The notes under the pieces are model-generated. The model was not told the origin of the DNA. It saw nothing but the letters and a program-made list of their open reading frames with translations, and made no database searches. Below, piece after piece: positions 47,377 through 56,473 of a stretch of 64,000 nt of DNA; position 1 is the stretch's first letter; the number at the start of each line of letters is the position of its first letter. The position numbers were made by a program, and so were the translations under genes. Origin of the DNA: Mesorhizobium sp. M3A.F.Ca.ET.080.04.2.1 (GTDB lineage Bacteria > Pseudomonadota > Alphaproteobacteria > Rhizobiales > Rhizobiaceae); NCBI RefSeq assembly GCF_003952525.1, contig NZ_CP034451.1:3224001-3288000 (forward strand), read 5' to 3'.

Positions 47377-48231
47377 ATGTCGAAGCCAGATCTTGCGAGC
47401 CTCGAAAAGACCATCGAAAAGGCCTTCGAGGAACGCGACACGATCTCGACTGCGACCCGCGGCGAAACGCGCGACGCCATCCAGTCGGCACTCAATCTGC
47501 TCGACCGGGGTGAGGCGCGCGTCGCCGAACGGCAGGAAGACGGCAAGTGGCACGTCAACCAATGGCTGAAGAAGGCGGTGCTGCTCTCCTTCCGCTTGAA
47601 CCCGATGGAGATCATCAAGGGCGGTCCGGGCCATGCGGTATGGTGGGACAAGGTGCCGTCGAAGTTCGACGGCTGGGGCGCCGTCGATTTCGAGAAGGCC
47701 GGCTTCCGCGCCGTGCCGTCGTCGGTGGTGCGGCGCTCCGCCTATGTGGCGCCGGGCGCGGTGCTGATGCCGTCCTTCGTCAATGTCGGCGCCTATGTCG
47801 ACTCGGGCACCATGGTCGACACCTGGGCCTCGGTCGGCTCCTGCGCCCAGATCGGCAAGAACGTGCATCTGTCGGGCGGCGTCGGCATCGGCGGCGTGCT
47901 GGAGCCGATGCAAGCCGGCCCGACCATCATCGAGGACAATTGCTTCGTCGGCGCGCGTTCCGAGGTGGTCGAAGGCTGCATCGTGCGCGAAGGTTCGGTG
48001 CTCGGCATGGGCGTGTTCATCGGCCAGTCGACCAAGATCGTCGACCGCGCCACCGGCGAGGTCTTTTACGGCGAGGTGCCGGCGAATTCGGTCGTGGTCG
48101 CCGGCTCGCTGCCGGGCAAGCCGCTGCCCAATGGCGAGCCGGGTCCCAGCCTCTACTGCGCGGTCATCGTCAAGCGCGTCGACGCCAGGACCCGCTCCAA
48201 GACCTCGATCAACGAATTGCTGCGCGATTGA
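47377..48231 (+). CDS. dapD: 2,3,4,5-tetrahydropyridine-2,6-dicarboxylate N-succinyltransferase
   Basis: A 284-residue left-handed beta-helix enzyme of normal DapD length, with hexapeptide repeats from about residue 110 ([38 protein letters not shown]). It adds succinyl from succinyl-CoA to tetrahydrodipicolinate in the lysine/diaminopimelate pathway. ATGGAGCG precedes the ATG. dapE of the same pathway is at 50974, with four genes between. Confidence 0.97.
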   Translation: MSKPDLASLEKTIEKAFEERDTISTATRGETRDAIQSALNLLDRGEARVAERQEDGKWHVNQWLKKAVLLSFRLNPMEIIKGGPGHAVWWDKVPSKFDGWGAVDFEKAGFRAVPSSVVRRSAYVAPGAVLMPSFVNVGAYVDSGTMVDTWASVGSCAQIGKNVHLSGGVGIGGVLEPMQAGPTIIEDNCFVGARSEVVEGCIVREGSVLGMGVFIGQSTKIVDRATGEVFYGEVPANSVVVAGSLPGKPLPNGEPGPSLYCAVIVKRVDARTRSKTSINELLRD

Positions 48232-48303
48232 TCTTTTCCGGAAACGGACGCACCTTCCGCCAGCGCGACATTCCGTCGCGCTGATTGAATACGGAGGGGC
48301 GAC

Positions 48304-48666
48304 ATGGACTGGAAGTACCTGCTGACAAGTTTCGACGGTCGCATCAACCGCGCCAAGTTCTGGGCTGGCATCGGCGTGTTCATCGCCATCGCCATCCTTG
48401 CTTTCATTCTCGATTCGATCCTGGGCACACGTTTCACGACCGCCAGCGGCGCCGAGGTCGGCGTCATCGGCGTGCTCGTGGCACTGGCGTCGATCTACTT
48501 CGCGATTGCTCTCTACGCCAAACGCTGGCACGACCGGAACAAGTCGGGCTGGTGGACGCTGATCGGCCTCATTCCCATCATCGGCAGCATCTGGCTGCTG
48601 GTCGAACTCGGCATCCTCGAAGGCACACGAGGCGCTAATCAATACGGACCGGACCCGCTTGCCTGA
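48304..48666 (+). CDS. DUF805 membrane protein (first of a tandem pair)
   Basis: A 120-residue DUF805 protein with three to four transmembrane helices and the family signature FDGRINRAKFWAGIGVFI near the N-terminus and KRWHDRNKSGWW in the middle. Function unknown. A GGAGGGGC sequence precedes the ATG. It is overlapped by the next DUF805 gene, which starts at a TTG inside its last codons, suggesting co-translation. Confidence 0.88.
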   Translation: MDWKYLLTSFDGRINRAKFWAGIGVFIAIAILAFILDSILGTRFTTASGAEVGVIGVLVALASIYFAIALYAKRWHDRNKSGWWTLIGLIPIIGSIWLLVELGILEGTRGANQYGPDPLA

Positions 48667-49036
48667 AAAATCGGACCTCATCTGGCTCTTCTTCAAGACC
48701 TCGGGCCGCGTCAGCCGCGCGGCCTATTTTCTCGGCGGCCTGCTGGTCGCGCTCGTCCAAGCCTTCCCGCTCTACCGCTTCACGCTGGTGCCGGAAGGCT
48801 CGGCCGAGAGCAACATGTGGTCGTTCGTGTTCTTCATCACCTTTCTCGCCTCCTTGTGGTCGAACATCGTGCTGGCGGTGAAGCGGCTGCATGATCTCGA
48901 CAAGCCCGGCATCGCGGCGCTGGTGCTGTTCGTTCCCGTCATTTCGATCATCGCCTTCCTGGTGCTCTGCCTGTTTCCGGGCCAGCCGGGGGCCAACCGC
49001 TACGGCAGCCGCACGAACGCGCCGGCCGATCGCTGA
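48659..49036 (+). CDS. DUF805 membrane protein (second of a tandem pair)
   Basis: A 125-residue DUF805 protein: TSGRVSRAAYFLGGLLVAL, then VKRLHDLDKPGI, then a C-terminal FPGQPGANRYG. Its TTG start at 48659 overlaps the previous TGA by 8 bases. The two proteins share the same fold pattern and look like diverged duplicates. Role unknown. Confidence 0.86.
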   Translation: MPEKSDLIWLFFKTSGRVSRAAYFLGGLLVALVQAFPLYRFTLVPEGSAESNMWSFVFFITFLASLWSNIVLAVKRLHDLDKPGIAALVLFVPVISIIAFLVLCLFPGQPGANRYGSRTNAPADR

Positions 49037-49050
49037 GTGCCGGGACGCCG

Positions 49051-49752
49051 ATGCGCTACCGCACGCTCGACCCCAAGCTGATCATCGAGACCGCGGAAAG
49101 GCTGGCGGAGCGCGTGGGCGAGCGCTTCCCGGAAGCCGGCCTGCGCGGCGTCGCCGGCGAACTGGTGTCGCTGTCGCGGGACCTCGCCGAGGCAGCCAGG
49201 GAACTGGGAGCGCCGATCTGGTGGCTGCGCGGCGTGATCGCTGCGGCCTTCATTGCCGGCGCGGCGATGTTCCTCTTCGTCGGCACCATTCTGCCGCTCG
49301 ACCGCATTTCGGGGACCGAGGATGCCGTGCAGTCGGTGCAGGGCATCGAGGCGACGATCAATACGGTCATCCTGGCGGTGCTCGGCTTCCTGGCGCTGAT
49401 CCGCACCGAGGAGCGCATCAAACGCAAGCGCGTGTTTCGCGCGTTGCACGGGCTGCGCTCGCTGATCCATGTCATCGACATGCACCAGCTGACCAAGGAC
49501 CCGGCAACGCTGTCGGCCGACTTCACGCCAACCGCCCATTCGCCGGCGCGCATCACCAATGCCGCCGATCTTGCCCGCTATCTCGACTATTGTTCGGAGA
49601 TGCTGTCGATCACCGGCAAGGTCGCGGCGCTGTTCGCGCAATCGGTCAATGACGACGTGGTCATCAACGGCGTCAACGACATCGAGAATCTGAGCTCGAA
49701 CCTGTCGCGCAAAATCTGGCAGAAGATCACGCTGATCGAGGATCGCCGGTAG
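49051..49752 (+). CDS. Membrane protein of unknown function
   Basis: A 233-residue protein with two transmembrane helices (about residues 60-80 and 105-120) between a charged N-terminal stretch and a C-terminal cytoplasmic domain of about 110 residues. I recognise no family. It follows the DUF805 genes by 14 bases and is likely in the same transcript. The stop TAG at 49750-49752 is the first bases of a dispersed repeat that begins TAGAGCGGTTC. Confidence 0.8.
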   Translation: MRYRTLDPKLIIETAERLAERVGERFPEAGLRGVAGELVSLSRDLAEAARELGAPIWWLRGVIAAAFIAGAAMFLFVGTILPLDRISGTEDAVQSVQGIEATINTVILAVLGFLALIRTEERIKRKRVFRALHGLRSLIHVIDMHQLTKDPATLSADFTPTAHSPARITNAADLARYLDYCSEMLSITGKVAALFAQSVNDDVVINGVNDIENLSSNLSRKIWQKITLIEDRR

Positions 49753-49849
49753 AGCGGTTCAGCTTCTCACAAAATCGCTGACCCGCTCAACGCATTTGAT
49801 ATCACGCAATTCCGGACGGAAAACCGCTGCGCAGTTTTCATGGAATTGC
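49751..49849. repeat. Dispersed hairpin repeat, GCAATTCC type (copy A4)
   Basis: Starts AGAGCGGTTCAGCTTCTC, then GCAATTCC (49806-49813) and GGAATTGC (49842-49849) around GGACGGAAAACCGCTGCGCA. It is the most complete copy in the window, about 99 bases. Its start supplies the stop codon of the preceding gene and its right end overlaps the end of panE. Confidence 0.8.
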
Positions 49850-50857
49850 CCTGACGGCTTCCGGCGTGAGACCGGGCGGTCCGTGTTTGTCCGCCTCCGC
49901 CTGACGCACCAGCGCCGCGACGCGCTCGATCGTCGGCGCCGGCGTGCGGGTCTTGCTTGCGAGGCTGAGCACCACACCCTGCAACGCGTCGATTTCGGTC
50001 GAACGGCGGCGCTCGAGGTCGTCCCACATGGAAGAACGCGCCCGAGGATCGATCGCCAGCATGCGCCGGGCCAGGACTGCGAACAGCCAATCCGGCAGCC
50101 TCAGCACTTTCGGCAGCAGCGACGGGGACAGACCGGCGATCCGCGCCGTCCCGATGCCGGCTGCCTTCATCGCGGCGAGCGCCTCCTCGATCTGGGCGGC
50201 CAGGATGAGGCGCCAGCGGCGGTCGGCAAGTTCCGTCGCCAATGGCAGGCCGGAGAGCGCCACCAGCGCGTTGTTGAGGTTCATCAGTAGCTTGCTCCAC
50301 TGCACGGCCTTGATGTCGGAATGGGCTTCGACGCCAAGCCCTGCGACGTCGAGCAGCCTGGAAAGGCGCGCGTCCTCGACCATCACCTTGCCGTCGCTGG
50401 CGCGATGAACATGCAGCGGCGTCCCGCCGTCCGGCGACAGGACGACGTTGAACGGCACCATCCCGGCAAGCACACGCAGCCCTGGCAGTCCCGCGCGCAG
50501 CCTGGCCGCGTTGGAGACGCCGTTCTGCAGGCTGAGGACAATTGCATCGGGGCGGGCGTGCATCCCGACAAGCGCCGCCATCTCCTCGGTCGCGCCGCTC
50601 TTGACCGTGACGACAACGATGTCTGCATTGGACAGCGCAGCCGCGGGATCGTCGGTCACCGCAAGCGCGCCAGGGTCGAGGCGGCGATCGAGGCCGTCAA
50701 GATCGCTGACGCGAAGCCCGCTCTTGCGCATGGCCGCGACGATGCGGCCGCGCCCGAGGAAATTCACCTTGCGGCCCGCCAGCGCCAGGCAGCCACCGAC
50801 ATAGCAACCGATGCTGCCGGCGCCGGCAATCGCGATCGTCTTTGCGTCATTGGCCAT
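49838..50857 (-). CDS. panE: 2-dehydropantoate 2-reductase family protein
   Basis: A 339-residue ketopantoate reductase-like protein. N-terminal NADP-binding GAGSIGCYVGGCLALAG near residue 11, and the catalytic Lys in KLLMNLNNALVALSG. It reduces 2-dehydropantoate to pantoate in coenzyme A synthesis, if it is a true PanE; family members also act on other 2-keto acids. ATG at 50857 has GGGGTGATCGC upstream. It is divergent from dapE. Confidence 0.87.
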   Translation of the reverse strand: MANDAKTIAIAGAGSIGCYVGGCLALAGRKVNFLGRGRIVAAMRKSGLRVSDLDGLDRRLDPGALAVTDDPAAALSNADIVVVTVKSGATEEMAALVGMHARPDAIVLSLQNGVSNAARLRAGLPGLRVLAGMVPFNVVLSPDGGTPLHVHRASDGKVMVEDARLSRLLDVAGLGVEAHSDIKAVQWSKLLMNLNNALVALSGLPLATELADRRWRLILAAQIEEALAAMKAAGIGTARIAGLSPSLLPKVLRLPDWLFAVLARRMLAIDPRARSSMWDDLERRRSTEIDALQGVVLSLASKTRTPAPTIERVAALVRQAEADKHGPPGLTPEAVRAIP

Positions 50858-50973
50858 GCGATCACCCCGTCCTGGCTCGCAATTATACGGCATGACAACC
50901 ATATTGTCGGCGGCATGGTCGGCCATCGTGTCCGACCGTGACAGTCCTGCCGCTTTCGATTATCGCTTTGCCC

Positions 50974-52173
50974 ATGAGCTTGCCGACAGACCCCGCCCAG
51001 AATCTTGCCGCCTTGATCCGCTGTCCTTCCGTGACCCCCGCCGAAGGCGGCGCGCTGCAGGCGTTGGAGACGATGCTGATGCCGCTCGGCTTCTCGGTCG
51101 AGCGACCGGTGTTCGCGGAAAGCGATACGCCCGATATCGAAAATCTCTATGCCCGCCGCTCCGGCAACGGGCCGCATCTGATGTTTGCGGGCCATACCGA
51201 CGTCGTGCCGGTCGGCGACGAGGCGGCGTGGACGTATCCGCCCTTCGCCGCCGCGATCGCCCATGGCGAGATGTATGGCCGCGGCGCCGTCGACATGAAG
51301 GGCGGCATCGCCTGCTTCGTCGCCGCGGTGGCGCGCCATGTCGAAAAGAACGGCGGGCCGAAAGGCTCGGTCTCGCTGCTGATCACCGGCGACGAGGAAG
51401 GACCCGCCATCAACGGGACCACCAAGCTGCTGGAGTGGGCGGCCGCCAAGGGCGAGAAATGGGATGCCTCGATCGTCGGCGAGCCGACCAATCCGGACGC
51501 CCTCGGCGACATGGTCAAAATCGGCCGGCGCGGCTCGATTTCCGGAATCGTCATCATCAACGGCCGCCAAGGGCACGCCGCCTATCCGCAGCTGGCCGAC
51601 AACCCGGTGCGCGGACTGATGAGCCTGGTCGACGCGCTGCTCCATCCGGTGTTCGACAAAGGGACCAAGGATTTCCAGCCGACCAATCTGGAAGTGACTT
51701 CGATCGACGTCGGCAACCCGGCCACCAACGTCATTCCAGCCAGGGCGACGGCCGCCTTCAACATCCGCTTCAACGACAGTTGGACTGCCGAGACGATCCA
51801 GGCCGAAATCCACAACCGGCTGGACCAGGCGGCCGGGCGCAAAAAATACCGGCCGGGCAAGACGGCCCCAATCGACTACGAGCTCGTGTGGCGTGACCGG
51901 CCGAGCCATGTCTTTCTCACCCGCGACGAGAAGCTGATCGACACGCTGAGCGCGTCGGTTGCCGCCGTGGTCGGCAAGACGCCGGCGCTGTCCACCTCCG
52001 GCGGCACCTCCGATGCCCGCTTCATCAAGGATTATTGCCCGGTGGTCGAGTTCGGGCTGGTCGGCAAGACCATGCACATGGTCGACGAACGCGTGGCGCT
52101 GGCCGACCTCGAGACGCTGACGCGGATCTACGAGCGCTTCATCGAAGACTGGTTCGGACAAGGCCTGGCGTAA
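50974..52173 (+). CDS. dapE: Succinyl-diaminopimelate desuccinylase
   Basis: A 399-residue M20-family metallopeptidase: [12 protein letters not shown] (first metal ligands), [28 protein letters not shown], and [18 protein letters not shown], all DapE signatures. It removes succinate from N-succinyl-L,L-diaminopimelate for lysine and peptidoglycan synthesis. The ATG at 50974 gives the standard N-terminus [19 protein letters not shown]; an in-frame GTG at 50938 adds 12 residues. Next gene starts 2 bases after the stop. Confidence 0.96.
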   Translation: MSLPTDPAQNLAALIRCPSVTPAEGGALQALETMLMPLGFSVERPVFAESDTPDIENLYARRSGNGPHLMFAGHTDVVPVGDEAAWTYPPFAAAIAHGEMYGRGAVDMKGGIACFVAAVARHVEKNGGPKGSVSLLITGDEEGPAINGTTKLLEWAAAKGEKWDASIVGEPTNPDALGDMVKIGRRGSISGIVIINGRQGHAAYPQLADNPVRGLMSLVDALLHPVFDKGTKDFQPTNLEVTSIDVGNPATNVIPARATAAFNIRFNDSWTAETIQAEIHNRLDQAAGRKKYRPGKTAPIDYELVWRDRPSHVFLTRDEKLIDTLSASVAAVVGKTPALSTSGGTSDARFIKDYCPVVEFGLVGKTMHMVDERVALADLETLTRIYERFIEDWFGQGLA

Positions 52174-52175
52174 CC

Positions 52176-52778
52176 ATGCTTTCGGCGGAAGAAACCTTTG
52201 CCTCGCTGGCCGGCGCCTGGCGGCTGATGTTCGGCAAGGCCGACGGCCTGCGCATGCTCGACCTTTCGGCTGATGGTTTCTGGAACTCGTTCTTCGCTAT
52301 CGTCGTCGCGGCCCCGGCACTGATCGTCGGCTGGGTCGGAATCGCCAACGAGATCGGCGATCCAACCGCCTTCGCCGGGCGCTTGGGCATATTGCTCCGG
52401 CTGGCGGCCGTGGATATCGGTTCATGGGTGCTGCCGCTCGTGGCGCTTGCGCTTGTCGCGCCGCGCGCCGGCATCGGCGGCCGCTTCGTCCACTATGTCG
52501 TCGCTTCCAACTGGGCGTCGGCGATCATTGCCTGGCTGATGCTGCCGTCTGCGCTGCTCAGGCTGTTCCTGCCCGCCACGGATGACGCAACCGGGCTGGT
52601 GGCGCTGGTGCTGTTTGCGCTGTCGATGGTGCTGACCTGGCGCATGACCAATGCGACGATCGGCAAGGGTGCTGCCGTCGGCACCGCCGTCTTTGCCGGC
52701 ATGTTCGTTGCCTCGCTGCTGGTGCTGTTCGGGCTGCAGGCGCTGCTCGGCATCGACATACCTGATCCCGGCACTTAG
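52176..52778 (+). CDS. Membrane protein of unknown function downstream of dapE
   Basis: A 200-residue integral membrane protein with five or so transmembrane helices (starting near residue 35). It has no recognised domain. It starts 2 bases after dapE and likely shares its mRNA, a pairing seen in rhizobia. The stop TAG at 52776-52778 is the start of a TAGAGCGGTTCAG repeat. Confidence 0.82.
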   Translation: MLSAEETFASLAGAWRLMFGKADGLRMLDLSADGFWNSFFAIVVAAPALIVGWVGIANEIGDPTAFAGRLGILLRLAAVDIGSWVLPLVALALVAPRAGIGGRFVHYVVASNWASAIIAWLMLPSALLRLFLPATDDATGLVALVLFALSMVLTWRMTNATIGKGAAVGTAVFAGMFVASLLVLFGLQALLGIDIPDPGT

Positions 52779-52865
52779 AGCGGTTCAGCTTTTCACAGAA
52801 TCGCTATCCGCTCCAACCAGTTGGTTCCACGCAATTGCGAGACCGCTACGCTTTCCTGGAATTGC
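52777..52865. repeat. Dispersed hairpin repeat, GCAATTCC type (copy A5)
   Basis: Begins AGAGCGGTTCAGCTTTTCAC and ends at GGAATTGC (52858-52865); the left arm has changed to GCAATTGC (52831-52838) and the core is partly lost (GACCGCTACGCTTTCC). It overlaps the stop codon of the previous gene. Confidence 0.7.
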
Positions 52866-52907
52866 TCCAGGTCCGCCGCTGCCTGGTCTGTTGATGCAGC
52901 CGTGCTG

Positions 52908-52926
52908 GGTATGATATTATCATACC
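52908..52926. promoter_or_regulatory. Candidate ParD operator
   Basis: GGTATGAT (52908-52915), 3-base spacer ATT and ATCATACC (52919-52926) are a perfect inverted repeat 19 bases long. It also contains a TATGAT that could be a -10 element. It lies 20 bases before the parD ATG, the usual site for antitoxin autoregulation. Confidence 0.65.
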
Positions 52927-52945
52927 ATCTACCGAGGAGGCAAAC

Positions 52946-53227
52946 ATGTCTGCTGCCGAGAAACGTACGTTCAGCCTACCGGCCGAACAATCTGCCTTCA
53001 TCGACAAGCTTGTACAATCCGGCGCATATGCAACCAGCAGTGAGGTCATCCGCGCAGGACTCCGAGCCCTGCAGGAGCGCGACGCCGCCGTCGAGCGTTG
53101 GCTGCGCGAGGAAGTCGCTCCGACTTACGATGCCTGGAAGGCAAACCCCGGCAAGGGCATTTCTCCGGAGGAGATGGCCGAACGTGCGCGCAAGCGTCGT
53201 GAGACCCGTTCGCAGAAGAAGCCGTGA
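52946..53227 (+). CDS. parD: Type II antitoxin, ParD family
   Basis: A 93-residue protein with an N-terminal ribbon-helix-helix motif (KRTFSLPAEQSAFIDKLVQSG; SEVIRAGLRALQERD) and an acidic/basic C-terminal tail that would bind toxin. GAGGAGGC precedes the ATG. It overlaps the toxin gene by four bases (ATGA-like GTGA at 53224-53227). It represses its own promoter, probably through the dyad upstream. Confidence 0.92.
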   Translation: MSAAEKRTFSLPAEQSAFIDKLVQSGAYATSSEVIRAGLRALQERDAAVERWLREEVAPTYDAWKANPGKGISPEEMAERARKRRETRSQKKP

Positions 53228-53541
53228 AGCGTCGGGCGGTCGTCTACACGCCTGCTGCCAGCGACGATCTCGATCGTATCTACCACCTCATTGCGGAGGC
53301 CAGCAGCGCGACCACGGCAAGCAGCTATGAAGGTCGGATCCGAGCGTTCTGCGAGCGCCTCGAATACGGCTCGGAACGCGGCACCGTCCGCGATGACGTG
53401 CGGCCGGACCTTCGGGTTGTCGGATTTGAACGCCGAGTAGCCGTTGCTTTCACCGTGGAGCCCGAACGCGTGGTGATTCTACGTCTATTCTACGGCGGAG
53501 CCAGCTGGTCGGATGACATCGCCGAGGACGACCTCGGCTAA
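53224..53541 (+). CDS. parE: Type II toxin, RelE/ParE family
   Basis: A 105-residue RelE/ParE-fold protein: [20 protein letters not shown] at the N-terminus and [22 protein letters not shown] at the C-terminus. ParE toxins poison DNA gyrase. The start is GTG at 53224, which overlaps parD's TGA. Converges with truA, whose stop (53538) overlaps this gene's last bases. Confidence 0.92.
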   Translation: MKRRAVVYTPAASDDLDRIYHLIAEASSATTASSYEGRIRAFCERLEYGSERGTVRDDVRPDLRVVGFERRVAVAFTVEPERVVILRLFYGGASWSDDIAEDDLG

Positions 53542-54308
53542 TCGACCCGCCCAACGGACGTCTGGAGATAATCCACCCCGACAAGAAACAGCCCGTCGGG
53601 CGGAGCAACCTGGCCGCAAGCGGCGCGGTCGCGCGCTTCCAGCGCCGCCTTGAGATCGGCAGCGCTCCAGGAGCCGTCGCCAATACGCCTCAGCGACCCC
53701 ACCATCGATCGCACCTGGTTGTGCAGGAAGGAGCGCGCCGAGGTCCGCACCTCGATGAGATCGCCGGCACGGCCGACATCGAGCCGGTCTAACGTCCTGA
53801 CCGGGCTTTCGGCCTGGCACTGGGTGGAGCGGAAGGTGGTGAAGTCATGCCGACCGAGCAGCAGCTTCGCCGCCTCGTCCATGGCCTCGGCATCGAGCCG
53901 TTTCGGCACCCACCAGACCTTGCCTTTTTCCAGGGCCGAAGGCGCACGACGATTGAGGATACGGTAGAGATAGTGCCGCCCCGTTGCGGAGAAGCGTGCA
54001 TCGAAGTCGTCGGCAACAACCGCTGCCTTCAGAATGGCGATGCGCGCGCCGGCCGCCTGAAGATGGGCGTTGACGGCATCGCGCACCTTGTCGCCGGGCC
54101 AGGCCTTGGCGAGATCGACATGCGCCACCTGGGCGGTGGCGTGCACGCCGGCATCGGTGCGGCCGGCGGCGCGCAACCGCAGCTCTTCGCCGCAGAACTT
54201 GGCGATCGCCTGCTCGATCGCCTGCTGCACCGAAGGCTGGTCCGCCTGGTGCTGCCAGCCTGCGAATTGGCTGCCGTCATATTCGATATCGAGACGAAAA
54301 CGCGGCAT
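53538..54308 (-). CDS. truA: tRNA pseudouridine(38-40) synthase
   Basis: A 256-residue TruA. N-terminal [16 protein letters not shown], the catalytic Asp in [12 protein letters not shown] near residue 52, and [13 protein letters not shown] near residue 205 are diagnostic. It modifies U38-40 in tRNA anticodon stems. ATG at 54308 is preferred (an in-frame ATG at 54332 adds 8 residues). It is last in the def-fmt-GNAT-truA group, separated from the GNAT gene by a repeat element. Confidence 0.95.
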   Translation of the reverse strand: MPRFRLDIEYDGSQFAGWQHQADQPSVQQAIEQAIAKFCGEELRLRAAGRTDAGVHATAQVAHVDLAKAWPGDKVRDAVNAHLQAAGARIAILKAAVVADDFDARFSATGRHYLYRILNRRAPSALEKGKVWWVPKRLDAEAMDEAAKLLLGRHDFTTFRSTQCQAESPVRTLDRLDVGRAGDLIEVRTSARSFLHNQVRSMVGSLRRIGDGSWSAADLKAALEARDRAACGQVAPPDGLFLVGVDYLQTSVGRVD

Positions 54309-54346
54309 GCTCGTCGGTTGGTTCGCGCTCAAAAAGTGGTCTTGCG

Positions 54347-54395
54347 GAGCATGATCCTCTCCGAAAACCGGTTCCCACTTTTCGCGATCATGCTC
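54347..54395. repeat. Dispersed hairpin repeat, GAGCATGATC type (copy C1)
   Basis: GAGCATGATC (54347-54356) and GATCATGCTC (54386-54395) flank CCGAAAACCGGTTCCCACTTTTCG, a variant of the core found in the GCAATTCC and TGCATGTCG families. On the minus strand it begins TAGAGCATG, whose TAG is the stop codon of the GNAT gene. Confidence 0.75.
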
Positions 54396-54901
54396 TAGGC
54401 GGCGAGCGCGGTGAAGGCCGAGGCGTAGACCAGCTTGCCGGCTTCGGGCGCGTCACCCCAGGCCAGAGCCTGCAAAGCCTCGCCCTGATACTCGCTCTCG
54501 AACTTCTCGGCGCGCCCGTGGCTGTAGCCGAAGCGGCCGTAATAGGCCGGGTCGCCCAGCACCACGGCCAGCCGCTCGCCGGCTTCCTTGAGGCGGAGAT
54601 GCGCCTCGCGGATCAGCGCGCCGCCGATGCCGGTGCCATGGAAGGACGGCTCGACCGCCAGCGGCGCCAGCGCCACGGCGGCGAAGCGCTTGCCGCCATT
54701 CTGCACGAACAGCCTGGAAAACAGGATATGGCCGACGACCTGGCCGTCTTCTTCCGCCACCAGCTCGACCACGGTGTCGCCACCGGCGACCAGCGCGTCG
54801 ACCAGGCCGGCCTCCGCCTGCTGGCCGAATGCATGCTCTTCGACGAGGCGGATCGCCTCGCGATCCCGCGGCGTCGCCGCGCGTATCGACATCATGCTCA
54901 T
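54395..54901 (-). CDS. GNAT-family N-acetyltransferase
   Basis: A 168-residue GNAT protein: motif [21 protein letters not shown] near residue 75 (acetyl-CoA pyrophosphate loop) and [17 protein letters not shown] near 112, typical of the YhbS-like GNAT subgroup. Its ATG overlaps the fmt stop (54898-54901), so it is translationally coupled to fmt. Substrate unknown. The stop lies in a repeat. Confidence 0.9.
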   Translation of the reverse strand: MSMMSIRAATPRDREAIRLVEEHAFGQQAEAGLVDALVAGGDTVVELVAEEDGQVVGHILFSRLFVQNGGKRFAAVALAPLAVEPSFHGTGIGGALIREAHLRLKEAGERLAVVLGDPAYYGRFGYSHGRAEKFESEYQGEALQALAWGDAPEAGKLVYASAFTALAA

Positions 54902-55833
54902 GAGAGTTTCATTCCTTTTTCGATCTTGGCCCCGCGCAGGAACTCCTGCGCGGCGGCGGGCCTTCCACCCGCCCGTTGAACTTCGACCAGCCGGACCGCG
55001 CCTGACCCGCAGGCGACCGTCAGCCGGTCATCGAGAATTCCTCCCGACTCGCCGACGCCATCCGAGAGCGTCGAGCGAAGCAGTTTCAGCCGCTCTGGGC
55101 GGCCGCCAATTTCGACCTCGCACCACGCGCCCGGAAAGGGCGAGAGGCCGCGGATGTGGTTGTGGACTTCGCCGGCAGGCCGCGTCCAGTCTACGCGTGT
55201 CTCCGATTTATCGATTTTTCGGGCATAGGTCACCCCCGTAGTCGCCTGTGAGGCAAATGTCAGACAATTTATCCCCAACTGCGCGAGGGCTTCCACCATC
55301 AGCGGAGCGCCGATCGTCATCAGGCGGTCATGCAATTCACCGGCGGTGATATCGGGTCCGATGGCACATTTTTCAACCAATGCCACCGGACCGGTGTCGA
55401 GGCCTTCCTCCATGCGCATCACCATCATGCCGGTCTCCGCATCGCCGGCCATGATGGCGCGCTGGATGGGCGCAGCACCACGCCAGCGCGGCAGAAGCGA
55501 GGCGTGGCCGTTGAGGCAGCCTAGCCTGGTTGCCTCGAGAACCGCTTTCGGCAGCAGCAGGCCATAGGCGACGACTACGGCGACATCGGCCTGCAAGGCG
55601 GCGAACGCCTGCTGCTCGGCCTCGCCTTTGAGCGAAGCCGGCGTCCGCACCGCGATGCCCAGCCGTTCGGCCTCGCGCTGCACGGGCGAGGGCGTCAATT
55701 CCAGTCCGCGGCGGCCGGCGGCGCGCGGCGGCTGCGTGTAGACGGCGGCGACGTCATGGCCCGCCTCGGCGACGGCGCGCAGCGTCGGCACCGAAAACTC
55801 CGGCGTGCCCATGAAGATGACGCGAAGGGGCAT
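54898..55833 (-). CDS. fmt: Methionyl-tRNA formyltransferase
   Basis: A 311-residue enzyme: N-terminal formyl-transferase fold with [12 protein letters not shown], the catalytic region [17 protein letters not shown] (Asn and His) near residue 105, and [11 protein letters not shown] (Asp) near 142; C-terminal OB-like domain with [16 protein letters not shown]. It formylates initiator Met-tRNA. Starts 6 bases after def and is coupled to the GNAT gene that follows. Length is normal. Confidence 0.97.
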   Translation of the reverse strand: MPLRVIFMGTPEFSVPTLRAVAEAGHDVAAVYTQPPRAAGRRGLELTPSPVQREAERLGIAVRTPASLKGEAEQQAFAALQADVAVVVAYGLLLPKAVLEATRLGCLNGHASLLPRWRGAAPIQRAIMAGDAETGMMVMRMEEGLDTGPVALVEKCAIGPDITAGELHDRLMTIGAPLMVEALAQLGINCLTFASQATTGVTYARKIDKSETRVDWTRPAGEVHNHIRGLSPFPGAWCEVEIGGRPERLKLLRSTLSDGVGESGGILDDRLTVACGSGAVRLVEVQRAGGRPAAAQEFLRGAKIEKGMKLS

Positions 55834-55839
55834 GATCCC

Positions 55840-56370
55840 CTAGCCCACCATCTTGCCCGGCGCCTTGTCCTTGGCGAGCTTCTTGAACTTCTTCACCACC
55901 ATGTCGCGCTTCAGCTTGGATATGTGGTCGATGAACAGCACGCCGTTGAGATGGTCGATCTCATGCTGCAGGCAGGTCGCCATCAGCCCTTCGGCCTGCA
56001 TCTCCTGAAGCTTGCCGTCGCGGTCGAGATATTTCACCCGCACGGCGGCGGGACGCTCGACCTCGGCATAGTAGTCCGGGATCGACAGGCAGCCTTCCTC
56101 ATAGACCGAGCGCTGGTCGGAGCTTTCGAGGACTTCCGGATTGATGAAAACATGCGGGGCCGGCGGCTCGCCTTCCTTGGCAAGGTCGATGACCAGCATG
56201 CGCAGCGGCTCGCCGATCTGGACCGCTGCCAGGCCGATGCCCGGCGCGTCATACATGGTCTCCAGCATGTCGTCGGCGAGTCTGCGGAGGTCGCCATCGA
56301 CGCGCTCGACCGGCTTCGAAACCTGGCGCAGGAGAGGATCGGGAAGAATGATGAGCGGCTTGATCGACAT
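55840..56370 (-). CDS. def: Peptide deformylase
   Basis: A 176-residue metalloenzyme: motif 1 [10 protein letters not shown], motif 2 [10 protein letters not shown] with the metal Cys, and motif 3 QHEIDHLNG with the HExxH metal ligands. It removes the N-formyl group from new proteins. First gene in the minus-strand def-fmt-GNAT-truA group and divergent from rmuC. The lack of a longer gap before fmt supports one transcript. Confidence 0.97.
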   Translation of the reverse strand: MSIKPLIILPDPLLRQVSKPVERVDGDLRRLADDMLETMYDAPGIGLAAVQIGEPLRMLVIDLAKEGEPPAPHVFINPEVLESSDQRSVYEEGCLSIPDYYAEVERPAAVRVKYLDRDGKLQEMQAEGLMATCLQHEIDHLNGVLFIDHISKLKRDMVVKKFKKLAKDKAPGKMVG

Positions 56371-56473
56371 GGCGTCTCACCTAAGACCTCGCTGGAAAAG
56401 CGTCAACCGGGGCTCCGGTGGACTGTTCACGTTTTGATCTGTGCCGGGCGACCGAATCGGCTATGGTGCCGCC

